Source: CAZVCJ01 sp964625745 (GTDB lineage Bacteria; Chloroflexota; Anaerolineae; VGOG01). From it: 6,591 nt of DNA. Made by a program: the position numbers and the translations under genes. Below the pieces are notes generated by a model. It had not been told where the DNA came from, ran no database searches, and saw nothing but the letters and a program-made list of their open reading frames with translations. The stretch spans positions 1-6,591 of the forward strand of contig CAZVCJ010000208.1 in the NCBI GenBank assembly GCA_964625745.1, written 5' to 3'. This document shows, in pieces, positions 1 through 5,674 of this stretch. Numbering within the stretch: the first letter of the stretch is position 1; each line of letters begins with the position of its first letter.

Positions 1-1
1 T

Positions 2-367
2 TTTAAAGGTGCCCAAAGTGTCAACCTATTTCTGCCCGTAATTGAACCATCCCAGCAAATCGGTTCTGATATAGGACGAAAAGGGATGCAGGATGAGAAA
101 ATCATTCCATTCTTGCACGAACTTCGGGATACGACTTTCTTCACGCGCGACCTGGGGCTCTATGACCGTAAACTGTGCCATCCGTGCTACTGCTTGGTTT
201 GTCTTGCGGTGAGAAAAGATGAGGTCGCTATTTTCGTGCGCCGTATCCTGCGGCATCCCGAACTCGATACAAAAGCCAAGCGGATGGGTACAGTTATTCG
301 TGTCTCTCACGCAGGGTTTTCGGTTGCACGACGGAACATCTCAAAAGAGACGTACATCAATTGGTGA
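2..367 (+). CDS. Partial small protein, possible PIN-like toxin domain (C-terminal part)
   Basis: The frame is open from the left edge to a TGA at 365-367 (121 codons visible), so the true start probably lies outside the window; the first internal ATG is at 86. The segment from 'DIGRKGMQDEKIIPF' through 'TFFTRDLGLYDRKLCH' to 'AKRMGTVIRVSHAGFSV' reads like a small bacterial PIN-like protein: an acidic 'FFTRDLGLYDR' stretch of the kind that holds a catalytic Asp, then a helix rich in Arg ('FVRRILRHPE'), and a C-terminal beta strand. From memory, similar proteins are short orphan toxins or DUF5615-like nucleases, which would cleave RNA. I could not align it, so the family is an inference. No antitoxin gene is visible; it would have to lie to the left. 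The opposite strand is also open over 26-310 but its translation looks unstructured. Confidence that this is a gene is moderate; confidence in the PIN assignment is lower. Confidence 0.55.
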   Translation, partial: FKGAQSVNLFLPVIEPSQQIGSDIGRKGMQDEKIIPFLHELRDTTFFTRDLGLYDRKLCHPCYCLVCLAVRKDEVAIFVRRILRHPELDTKAKRMGTVIRVSHAGFSVARRNISKETYINW

Positions 368-395
368 ACTGCTGATACGCGTCGGCAAACACTCA

Positions 396-437
396 CCGCC
401 CGAACATTGCCGCAAACGACGCGGCAACGTCGGGCGG
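396..437. repeat. Large imperfect inverted repeat (hairpin) after the PIN-like gene
   Basis: The left arm 396-413 and right arm 421-437 are nearly perfect reverse complements (ccgcccga..attgccgc against gcggcaa..tcgggcgg), with one extra base and one mismatch, around a 7-nt loop 'aaacgac'. It lies 28 nt after the stop of the partial gene. It is GC-rich and has no T-run after it, so it is not a typical intrinsic terminator. Further hairpins follow at once (442-455 and 460-512). It could be a folded recombination site, a REP-like element or simply an RNA 3'-end structure. Confidence 0.6.
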
Positions 438-441
438 CTGT

Positions 442-512
442 AGCGTTGCTGCGCTTCACAGCGGGTGGCTTTCCAGCGAAGCGCACGCTGCTCGTCACGG
501 CCATCTCCCGCT
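442..512. repeat. Nested hairpins adjacent to the 396-437 inverted repeat
   Basis: Three short stems are visible. agcg (442-445) pairs with cgct (452-455). agcggg plus tggc (460-469) pairs with gcca and cccgct (500-503, 507-512) across a 3-nt bulge. Inside that arm cagcg (474-478) pairs with cgctg (486-490). Together with 396-437 they make about 115 nt of almost continuous secondary structure. No protein frame here looks real. Function unknown. Confidence 0.4.
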
Positions 513-557
513 ATCAAAAGACAAGCCACCCCAATTTGAACCACGAAAAACACCCTT

Positions 558-600
558 CACTTCGACAAGCTCAGTACAAGCGACGGGCTCAGGGCAAGCG
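558..600. repeat. Intergenic dispersed-type repeat ('ttcgacaagctcag' class)
   Basis: The stretch 'cacttcgacaagctcagt' followed by 'gacgggctcagggcaagc' contains an internal direct echo (gctcag-tacaagc and gctcag-ggcaagc). The core 'ttcgacaagctcag' is, from general experience, a very common intergenic repeat unit in several bacterial groups, including Chloroflexota. The neighbouring 'ccacgaaaaacac' (541-553) and 'ccacgaaaggcgcgaaa' (606-622) have the same low-information, repeat-like style. The window has only one full copy, so genomic repetition is inferred. Confidence 0.4.
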
Positions 601-644
601 AAAGGCCACGAAAGGCGCGAAATGCTTTCGGGGCCTTCGTTTTT
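599..644 (+). terminator. Rho-independent-like terminator
   Basis: cgaaaggcc (599-607) pairs with ggccttcg (632-639) with one extra A. Inside it cgaaag (609-614) pairs with ctttcg (625-630). The outer stem is followed directly by five T (640-644) on the + strand. It lies about 230 nt after the end of the partial gene at the left edge and could end transcription coming from there. Confidence 0.5.
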
Positions 645-857
645 GGGTGCAGCTCTCTCACTTGACATGTACACAGATTGTGCGTAACTTAGCTCATGAG
701 CTATCAGCGGAATCCAAGAAAAGCTACTTCCCTACTTCAACCAGGTCAAAATACGCGGCCACCCGCTTTGTGCTGGATGCGAAAGTGGGCTTCGAGATGC
801 GCCCTGGGGGAGTGGGTGTGGGGAATGGTCTGAGGCCAACGTTATGCAGAAGTAGTG

Positions 858-890
858 AAAGCCACCTGCGTCAAACACGCGGTGGCTTTT
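858..890 (+). terminator. Strong hairpin, terminator-like
   Basis: aaagccacc (858-866) and gcgt (868-871) pair with acgc (877-880) and ggtggcttt (881-889), giving 13 base pairs with a single bulged T and a 5-nt loop 'caaac'. The right arm ends in four T (887-890), then GGG, so the U-tract is short. Because the stem begins with AAA and ends with TTT it could work in both directions. It sits just upstream of the promoter at 896-924 and would insulate the downstream operon from transcription arriving from the left. Confidence 0.55.
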
Positions 891-895
891 GGGTG

Positions 896-924
896 TTGCC
901 AAACAAAGTGAGATGTGGTATACT
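896..924 (+). promoter_or_regulatory. Sigma-70-type promoter with extended -10
   Basis: -35 TTGCCA (896-901) and -10 TATACT (919-924) are separated by exactly 17 nt, and a TGG at 916-918 gives the extended -10 (TGn) form. Predicted transcription start is near 931. The promoter lies just after the 858-890 hairpin and faces the operon that starts at 1260, leaving a leader of about 330 nt. It is the best promoter match found by eye in the window. Confidence 0.6.
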
Positions 925-991
925 TGTTTAGCAGCCAAACGGAGAAGGGACCACAGAGTCGTGTCTCTGGTAATCCCAACACCTACTCCTG

Positions 992-1046
992 AATGGCCCA
1001 GGAGACAGGCTTGGGGATGTGGTAGCGCAAAGCTGCTTCCTGCTAA
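992..1046 (+). ncRNA. Candidate structured RNA element, copy 1
   Basis: This ~55-nt stretch matches 5619-5674 at 43 of 51 aligned positions, plus a small length difference at the 3' end. Conserved blocks are 'aatggcccag', 'aggctt', 'caaagc' and 'gcttcctg'. Within it agc (1024-1026) pairs with gct (1032-1034) around the loop gcaaa, extended by t1023-g1035 and g1022-c1036. Copy 2 has ggc/gcc at the same place, a compensatory change. It is not translated in any convincing frame. It lies about 60 nt after the predicted transcription start, as a cis-acting leader element would. Confidence 0.4.
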
Positions 1047-1077
1047 ACTCCAAACCTCCGCCTCTCTCCTCAACACC

Positions 1078-1227
1078 CAGCCTTCCGAAGTCCAAGAGGC
1101 TTTCCAGTTCCCGCTAGCCACCGCCATGCACGAGGCTGGCAAGTTTGAGCAGTTGAACATGTTCGAGGTTGATGGTCAGTGGCACTGCACATTCAATGGT
1201 GTGGGCGAGGGAGGCGGCCTTTCCTAA
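1078..1227 (+). other. Short coding-like remnant in the leader
   Basis: One frame ending at the TAA 1225-1227 reads like real protein over about 45 residues, including 'SEVQEAFQFPLATAMHEAG' and then 'KFEQLNMFEVDGQWHCTFNG'. No suitable start with a ribosome binding site precedes it; the frame upstream crosses the promoter and repeat element and is implausible. The in-frame ATG at 1125 would give only about 33 codons. It may be the decayed end of a gene or an upstream short ORF, or chance. Low confidence. Confidence 0.2.
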
Positions 1228-1245
1228 CTTGCCCACCACACGAAA

Positions 1246-1252
1246 AAGGAGG
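1246..1252 (+). promoter_or_regulatory. Ribosome binding site AAGGAGG fixing the lipoprotein start
   Basis: A full consensus AAGGAGG lies 7 nt before the ATG at 1260. It decides this start over an in-frame ATG 81 nt upstream (1179), which has no such site and would put non-signal-peptide sequence before the lipoprotein signal. Confidence 0.8.
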
Positions 1253-1259
1253 TTTTGCA

Positions 1260-2798
1260 ATGAGAGACAACAAGCTAGGGCTTTTGCTGGTAGCGATGGG
1301 GATCATCCTCGCCGCAGCAGCCTGTACGCGAACTCCAATGCCTGCACAAGCTACGCCAACATCACAACCTGTGCAGGCGACTCCAACATCTGTCCCGCCG
1401 ACGGCTACCGCTACCACGCCGATGCCGCCCACCAGGACTCCTGTCCCTCCAACGGCGACTCCCAGGCCGCCTACGCCAACACGGGTCCCGCCAACGGCGA
1501 CGGCCATACCGCCTACTCCGACGCCTGTCCCGCCTACCCCTACCCCCACGCCAGTGATCTACGTGGTTCAGGCAGGAGATACTTTGAGCGAGATCGCCAA
1601 GGAGTTCGGAGTTACCGTGGAAGCCCTCCAGGAAGTCAACGCTATCTCCGACCCCACACGTTTGCAGATAGACCAGGAGCTCGTCATTCCCCAGAGGCAG
1701 ATAACGGCTACAGTCACATCAACCTCCGTCTCACCGAGCACCGCGCCTGTGATCCATCTGGTTCAGGCCGGCGACACTCTGGGGGCCATCGCCAGGCAGT
1801 ACGGGGTTACAGTCGAGGCTCTCCAGGAGGTCAACGCCATCTCCGATCCCAAGCGGTTGCGGATAGGCCAGGAGTTGATCATCCCCCAGGGTGGGACGAT
1901 AATGCCCACCAGCACCGCAACTGAAGTCAGGACGACGTCAACCTCGATCGCGCCAAAAGCTACCATAGCTCCCACTGTTGTAGGCGCTCCAGAAGGCATG
2001 GTCTTCGTTGACGCCGGGGAGTTCATCATGGGCAGTCCAGAGGGTGAGGGTCTTGACAATGAGCATCCCCAGCGCACCGTGCACCTCAATGCCTTTTACA
2101 TCGGCAAGTACGAGGTGACCAACAGGCAATTCTCGCAGTTTGTTGATGCCACTGGTTACACCACCGACGCCGAGGCGGCAGAATGGGGATGGGCCTGGAC
2201 AGGCGAGGATTGGGAAGAAGTGGAAGGAGCCGACTGGCGTCATCCACAGGGACCGGGCAGTAGCATCGAGGGCAAGATGGATCACCCCGTCGTCCAGGTC
2301 AGTTGGAACGACGCCAACGCCTATTGCCAATGGGCGGGCGTGCGTCTTCCCACGGAAGCAGAGTGGGAGAAGGCAGCGCGGGGTACCGATGGGAGGGAGT
2401 ATCCCTGGGGGAACAGTGCGCCGGACGGGAGCAAACTGAACTACTGTGACGTGAACTGTGAGCAGGCCTGGAAAGATTCGAGTGTAGACGATGGATACAC
2501 TGAAACTGCGCCCGTGGGGCGTTACGAGGCTGGAAAGAGTCCCTACGGAGCCTATGACATAGCTGGCAACGTTTGGGAATGGGTAGCCGATTGGTATGAC
2601 GCCGATTATTACAGTAAAGCACCTGAGCGAAATCCTCAAGGGCCCGACTCCGGGGAGAAGCGGGTGTTGCGGGGGGGCTCGTGGTCCAGCTATGAGGGGG
2701 ACGCCCGCTGCGTTGATCGCTACGGGGGCGACCCGGAGGTTCGAATCAGCTACTTTGGCTTTCGGGTGGCGGCTTCCCCCGGCTCTCCTTCGGAGTAG
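1260..2798 (+). CDS. Lipoprotein with two LysM domains and an FGE-sulfatase (SUMF1-like) domain
   Basis: A 512-residue secreted, lipid-anchored protein. Residues 1-21 are a lipoprotein signal peptide (positive N-end, hydrophobic run, AAA-C lipobox with Cys22). Residues about 23-100 are a Pro/Thr-rich linker. Two LysM domains follow at about 101-145 and 166-210 ('VQAGDTL' to 'IPQ'); LysM binds peptidoglycan or chitin-like glycans. A second Thr/Ser-rich linker leads to an FGE-sulfatase domain from about 246 to the C-end, with the signatures 'GMVFVDAGEFIMGS', 'HPVVQVSWNDANAYC', 'RLPTEAEWEKAARG', 'YDIAGNVWEWVADWY' and 'RVLRGGSW'. True formylglycine-generating enzymes use two Cys near the C-end; here the 'GGSW' region is followed by Ser residues and only one nearby Cys (Cys484), so formylglycine synthesis is unlikely and the role is unknown (binding, structural or another oxidation). 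It is the first gene of the proposed operon; the next ATG lies 3 nt after its stop. Confidence 0.9.
   Translation: MRDNKLGLLLVAMGIILAAAACTRTPMPAQATPTSQPVQATPTSVPPTATATTPMPPTRTPVPPTATPRPPTPTRVPPTATAIPPTPTPVPPTPTPTPVIYVVQAGDTLSEIAKEFGVTVEALQEVNAISDPTRLQIDQELVIPQRQITATVTSTSVSPSTAPVIHLVQAGDTLGAIARQYGVTVEALQEVNAISDPKRLRIGQELIIPQGGTIMPTSTATEVRTTSTSIAPKATIAPTVVGAPEGMVFVDAGEFIMGSPEGEGLDNEHPQRTVHLNAFYIGKYEVTNRQFSQFVDATGYTTDAEAAEWGWAWTGEDWEEVEGADWRHPQGPGSSIEGKMDHPVVQVSWNDANAYCQWAGVRLPTEAEWEKAARGTDGREYPWGNSAPDGSKLNYCDVNCEQAWKDSSVDDGYTETAPVGRYEAGKSPYGAYDIAGNVWEWVADWYDADYYSKAPERNPQGPDSGEKRVLRGGSWSSYEGDARCVDRYGGDPEVRISYFGFRVAASPGSPSE
1390..1553 (+). repeat. Degenerate Pro/Thr-coding repeat (cell-wall-spanning linker)
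   Basis: Repeated units of the form 'VPPTAT' or 'PPTPTP' are encoded by near-repeated DNA such as 'gtcccgccgacggctacc' and 'gtcccgccaacggcgacg'. Such linkers hold a wall-binding domain away from the membrane. Their repetition makes the tract prone to length change and to assembly error. Confidence 0.7.
1566..1889 (+). repeat. Tandem LysM-coding duplication
   Basis: The segments 1566-1694 and 1761-1889 encode LysM copies that are offset by 195 bp (65 codons) and identical at 34 of 43 residues. The DNA is similar too ('gttcaggc', 'ctccagga.gtcaacgc', 'atctccga'), so they arose by a fairly recent internal duplication. Confidence 0.85.
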
Positions 2799-2801
2799 GT
2801 G

Positions 2802-3473
2802 ATGCGAGTGAAACTGAGAATCAGCAAAAAGAGGTGTTTGGCATTCATCGGTGCTGTTGGCTTTGGCGGCGCGCTGTTTCTGCTATTTGCCAACTTATAC
2901 ATTGATGGGTTTGGAGAATACGTCACCACAGATCTCGACAGTTTGAAATACAACCAGGTAGGGTTGCTACTGGGTACCAGTAGATATGCTTACGGGCACC
3001 CTAACTTGTATTTTGTGAATCGAATAAACGCTGCCGCTGAACTATATCGGGCAGGGAAGGTCAAATCTATCCTGGTCAGTGGCGACAATTCGATGGCTTC
3101 TTACAACGAACCCCAGGATATGAAAGAAGCGCTTGTCGCTGCAGGTGTTAATGCCGAGGACATTTATCTGGATTATGCAGGATTCTCGACCTTGGATTCT
3201 GTGGTGCGGGCAAGCAAAGTGTTCAATATCAAGTCGCTGACAGTCATCAGCCAACAGTTTCATTGTGAAAGGGCGATCTACATAGCTCGTGCGCATGGAA
3301 TCAACGCAGTAGGTTACGCGGCCAAAGATGTATCCGGAGCTTTGGCGACAAGAGTCAAGTTTAGAGAATACCTGGCCAGGGCAAAGGCGGTAATGGATAT
3401 CGCTATCATTGGTACAGAGCCAAAATATTATGGCGATGACCCATACAGAATCGGCTCCTACGAGGAGGGATGA
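2802..3473 (+). CDS. sanA: SanA-like membrane protein (DUF218/YdcF-type fold)
   Basis: A 223-residue protein matching the SanA family, which in enterobacteria supports the envelope barrier (vancomycin exclusion at high temperature). Its biochemical activity is not established. One N-terminal transmembrane segment covers residues about 12-32 and the rest would lie outside the cytoplasm. DUF218 hallmarks are 'GLLLGTSRY' (LGT at 57-59), 'RINAAAELYRAGKVKSILVSGDN' (in two parts; SGD at 93-95), 'YNEPQDMKEALVAAGV', 'LDYAGFSTLDSVVRA' and 'ISQQFHCERAIYIA' (His154, Glu156, Arg157). Length is close to E. coli SanA (about 240). The ATG at 2802 is preferred over the GTG at 2799 because GGAG at 2792-2795 is 6 nt from the ATG but only 3 nt from the GTG. 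It follows the lipoprotein gene by 3 nt and ends at the TGA 3471-3473, just before the next gene, so it is almost certainly co-transcribed and translationally coupled. Confidence 0.85.
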   Translation: MRVKLRISKKRCLAFIGAVGFGGALFLLFANLYIDGFGEYVTTDLDSLKYNQVGLLLGTSRYAYGHPNLYFVNRINAAAELYRAGKVKSILVSGDNSMASYNEPQDMKEALVAAGVNAEDIYLDYAGFSTLDSVVRASKVFNIKSLTVISQQFHCERAIYIARAHGINAVGYAAKDVSGALATRVKFREYLARAKAVMDIAIIGTEPKYYGDDPYRIGSYEEG

Positions 3474-3475
3474 CG

Positions 3476-4159
3476 ATGGCTGATCGAGAGCAATTTGAAG
3501 CAGACGTGATACCAACGCCGGCTGGAGACCTGGAGATCACGTTCCTGGGTCATGGAAGCTTGACGTTGACCTTCAATGGGAAGACCATCTACGTTGATCC
3601 GTTCAGCAGGGTAGCAGACTATTCGAAGCTCCCCGAAGCGGATGTCGTTCTGATCACCCACGAACACCACGACCACCTCGATCTGCAAGCACTGGCCAGT
3701 GTGCGGACGGAAAGGACGGTGGTGGTATTGACCGAGACCTGCGCCAGACAGGTCGAAGGTGGGATCGTGATGCGGAATGGGGATGAGCGCATTGTCAATG
3801 GGTTGCGCATTGAGGCTGTGCCGGCCTACAACCTCGTTCATAAACGCGAGACCGGACAGCCCTTTCACCCCAGAGGGATCGGGAATGGATACATTGTGAC
3901 CTTTGGCGATAAGCGAGTGTACGTCGCTGGGGATACAGAGAACATACCAGAAATGAAGAGGCTTCAGGGCATCCACTGTGCATTCTTGCCCATGAACCTG
4001 CCGTACACCATGACGCCAGAGATGGTGGCCGATGCTGCCAAAGCATTTCAGCCGAACATTCTGTATCCCTATCATTATGGGAACACCGATACCTCGAAGC
4101 TTGAGGAATTACTGCGAGAGGAGAAGGGAATAGAGGTGCGCATCCGAAGGCTGGCGTAA
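3476..4159 (+). CDS. Metallo-beta-lactamase-fold hydrolase (COG2220 / UlaG-like)
   Basis: A 227-residue cytoplasmic protein (no signal peptide) of the MBL-fold group that includes UlaG and UPF0173 proteins. It begins with the strand pattern 'ITFLGHGSLTLTFNGKTIYV', then 'DPF' and the metal motif HxHxDH at His62-Glu-His64-His-Asp66-His67 ('THEHHDHLD'). Next come 'FHPRGIGNGYIVTFG', 'VYVAGDTENIPEM' (metal-bridging Asp153) and 'LYPYHYG' (His200). These support a two-metal hydrolase; the substrate is unknown, with lactones, phosphodiesters and phospholipids all occurring in related proteins. The start is uncertain: ATG at 3470 overlaps the sanA stop (ATGA) but touches the GAGGAGGG site (3462-3469), whereas ATG 3476 has a proper 6-nt spacing and is chosen. 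It lies third in the operon and the radical SAM gene begins 26 nt downstream. Confidence 0.85.
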   Translation: MADREQFEADVIPTPAGDLEITFLGHGSLTLTFNGKTIYVDPFSRVADYSKLPEADVVLITHEHHDHLDLQALASVRTERTVVVLTETCARQVEGGIVMRNGDERIVNGLRIEAVPAYNLVHKRETGQPFHPRGIGNGYIVTFGDKRVYVAGDTENIPEMKRLQGIHCAFLPMNLPYTMTPEMVADAAKAFQPNILYPYHYGNTDTSKLEELLREEKGIEVRIRRLA

Positions 4160-4185
4160 CGGGATGGGCGATTGAGGATCTTTTC

Positions 4186-5451
4186 ATGCACGTGGCTTTG
4201 GTGAATACGAACCGCATACAGCCTCCCATAGCGCCCATCGGTCTGGACTACGTGGCTGAAGCCCTGAACGCCGCAGGACACCACGTTGAGATCCTCGACC
4301 TTTGCTGGGTGGACGATGGGGACGCTGCCACAACTGGCTTCTTCGATGGAGCAGACTTCGGTCTGGTCGGAGCGACGCTGCGCAACACGGACGATAGTGT
4401 GTTCACCAGTCGTCATTCGTTCCTCGCCGAGTTTGCCGATGTGGTCAGCGCGATCCGGCGGCATACGGATGCCCTGATCGTGCTGGGCGGCGTGGGATTC
4501 TCCATCCTGCCTGAGCAAGTTCTGGAGCTCTGTGAAGCGGATGCAGGCGTGTGGGGGGATGGAGAGTTTGCTCTCGTGGAGCTGGCAGACAGGCTGGACG
4601 AAAAACGGGAATGGCTCGACGGCTCGACTGAGCTCGCCGAAGTCCTGCCGAATCTGATTTGGCGTGGCAATGGCCGGTGGCATCGTAATCCGCCTTCCAA
4701 TCCGCCCCTGACAGATCTTCCCCCGATGAGCCGAAGCTGGGTTGACAACCGTCGCTATTTCCGTGAAGGGGGGCAAGCCGGCATCGAGACCAAACGCGGC
4801 TGTCCTGGCCAGTGTATCTATTGTGCCGACCCGATAGCGAAGGGAAAAGAGATACGAACCCGACCGGCCAAGGTTGTGGTTGATGAGCTGGAAAGGCTTC
4901 TCGAACAGGACATTGACCACATCCACACCTGCGATAGCGAGTTCAATCCACCGCAATGGCACGCCTCCCAGGTGTGCCAGGAGATCATCCGCCGCGATCT
5001 CGGCGACAGACTCCGTTGGTACGCCTACTGCTCGCCGGTGCCGTTCTCACGGGAACTCGCCAGGCTGATGCGCCGCGCCGGATGTGTGGGCATCAACTTC
5101 GGGGTGGACAACGGCGACGAGGAGATGTTGAGACGGTTGAGACGAGGTTTCACGCTGGATGACATCTTTGATGCGGCGCGCTCATGCCAGGAGGCGGGCA
5201 TAGCGGCCATGTTCGACCTGTTGCTCGGCTCGCCAGGGGAGACCAGGGAGAGCATCGTGCGCACCATTGAGCTGATGCAACGAGTTGAGCCGGACCGGGT
5301 CGGTGTCGCCCTGGGCGTGCGGGTCTATCCGGGAACGGAGCTGGCAGCTCTGGTGTTGCGAGAGGAACCGATAGAGGGTCTCCTCGGCGGGGATGACGTG
5401 TCAGAGCCTTCCTTACTTCCTCGAGCCGGGAATCGCGTCCTTCGCTTCTGA
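4186..5451 (+). CDS. B12-binding-type radical SAM protein (frameshifted near the 3' end)
   Basis: A 421-residue frame with two domains. Residues 1 to about 150 resemble the cobalamin-binding Rossmann domain of class B radical SAM enzymes ('PPIAPIGLDYVAEALNAAGH', 'LIVLGGVGFSILPE', 'GVWGDGEFALVELADRL'), but the base-off DxHxxG motif is absent, which is common. The radical SAM barrel follows, with the iron-sulfur motif CxxxCxxC at Cys206, Cys210, Cys213 ('KRGCPGQCIYCADP'), then 'CVGINFGVDNGDEEMLRRL' and 'LLLGSPGETRES' (near 346-356). Members generate a deoxyadenosyl radical and often methylate or rearrange unreactive carbon centres; the substrate here is unknown. GAGGA (4174-4178) lies 7 nt before the ATG. 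After about residue 400 the frame becomes unrelated to the family ('EPSLLPRAGNRVLRF') and stops at 5449-5451, while the expected C-terminus continues in the +1 frame to 5611. An intact version would have about 474 residues. Confidence 0.85.
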   Translation: MHVALVNTNRIQPPIAPIGLDYVAEALNAAGHHVEILDLCWVDDGDAATTGFFDGADFGLVGATLRNTDDSVFTSRHSFLAEFADVVSAIRRHTDALIVLGGVGFSILPEQVLELCEADAGVWGDGEFALVELADRLDEKREWLDGSTELAEVLPNLIWRGNGRWHRNPPSNPPLTDLPPMSRSWVDNRRYFREGGQAGIETKRGCPGQCIYCADPIAKGKEIRTRPAKVVVDELERLLEQDIDHIHTCDSEFNPPQWHASQVCQEIIRRDLGDRLRWYAYCSPVPFSRELARLMRRAGCVGINFGVDNGDEEMLRRLRRGFTLDDIFDAARSCQEAGIAAMFDLLLGSPGETRESIVRTIELMQRVEPDRVGVALGVRVYPGTELAALVLREEPIEGLLGGDDVSEPSLLPRAGNRVLRF

Positions 5452-5611
5452 GCTACTCGATGACCTCATCGGTGATGACCGGCGTTTCTTCTTTTTCGAT
5501 CCATCAAGGCCCGACAGAGACTACAACTACGACGGCAACCAACGGCTGGTGGATGCCATCGGGAAAGGGTATCGTGGAGCATACTGGGATATTCTCCGCA
5601 GGTACGAGTGA
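5393..5611 (+). pseudogene. Displaced C-terminal part of the radical SAM protein (+1 frame)
   Basis: This frame encodes 'SLPYFLEPGIASFASELLDD', then 'RRFFFFDPSRPDRDYNYD' and 'GYRGAYWDILRRYE', ending at TGA 5609-5611. This is how B12-type radical SAM proteins of this group typically end, and it directly continues the upstream protein. The ATG at 5393 has no convincing ribosome binding site, so it is not an independent gene. One extra base (or a loss of two) between about 5386 and 5410 explains the break; the G4 run at 5389-5392 is the most suspicious place. It may be an assembly indel, a real mutation or, less likely, +1 recoding. Confidence 0.75.
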
Positions 5612-5618
5612 TTTGCCC

Positions 5619-5674
5619 AATGGCCCAGCAGATAGGCTTGCGGATTTGATGGCACAAAGCCGCTTCCTGGGTAA
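5619..5674 (+). ncRNA. Candidate structured RNA element, copy 2
   Basis: Second copy of the 992-1046 element in the same orientation, starting 8 nt after the radical SAM stop. Hairpin ggc (5651-5653) / gcc (5659-5661) with loop acaaa, plus t5650-g5662, matches copy 1's agc/gct with loop gcaaa. An additional stem agg..gcgg (5633-5635 and 5639-5643) / ccgc..cct is possible in this copy. The 3' half merges into a terminator stem that copy 1 does not have. Confidence 0.4.

Larger units (their letters stand above)
931..1259 (+). promoter_or_regulatory. Long 5' leader of the lipoprotein operon
   Basis: This is the predicted untranslated leader between the 896-924 promoter and the ATG at 1260. It contains a hairpin with outer stem ggga (947-950)/tccc (974-977) and inner pairs cc..agag/ctctgg (951-970). 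A second hairpin is ctcctg (986-991)/caggag (999-1004). It also contains repeat-element copy 1 (992-1046), a weak long-range stem gcctct (1060-1065)/agaggc (1095-1100), and a short coding-like stretch ending at 1227. A leader this long and this structured could hold a cis-regulatory RNA; I do not recognise a known riboswitch class. Confidence 0.4.

Noticed and set aside
396..437. A confirmed integron attC site
   Set aside because: The fold is suggestive, but neither the RYYYAAC nor the GTTRRRY core box is present, so it is reported only as a structured repeat.
407..931. A 174-codon + strand frame through the intergenic region
   Set aside because: It runs through two terminator-like hairpins, a dispersed-type repeat and the promoter, and its translation is basic and unstructured.
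992..1046. A c-di-GMP-I (GEMM) riboswitch
   Set aside because: Only the short string 'gcgcaaagc' resembles the GEMM core; the 'ggcaaacc' half and the second stem with its tetraloop receptor are missing.
732..1160. A 142-codon minus-strand frame over the promoter and leader
   Set aside because: It crosses the 858-890 hairpin and the promoter, and the protein looks like chance reading of structured DNA.
1938..2639. Open frame on the minus strand (233 codons) opposite the FGE domain
   Set aside because: The + strand has unmistakable FGE signatures here; the antisense translation shows no motif and no ribosome binding site.
4075..4962. Long open frame on the minus strand (295 codons) opposite the MBL and radical SAM genes
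   Set aside because: It lies across the clearly coding radical SAM gene, and its translation is rich in residues expected from antisense of GC-rich coding DNA, with no recognisable domain.
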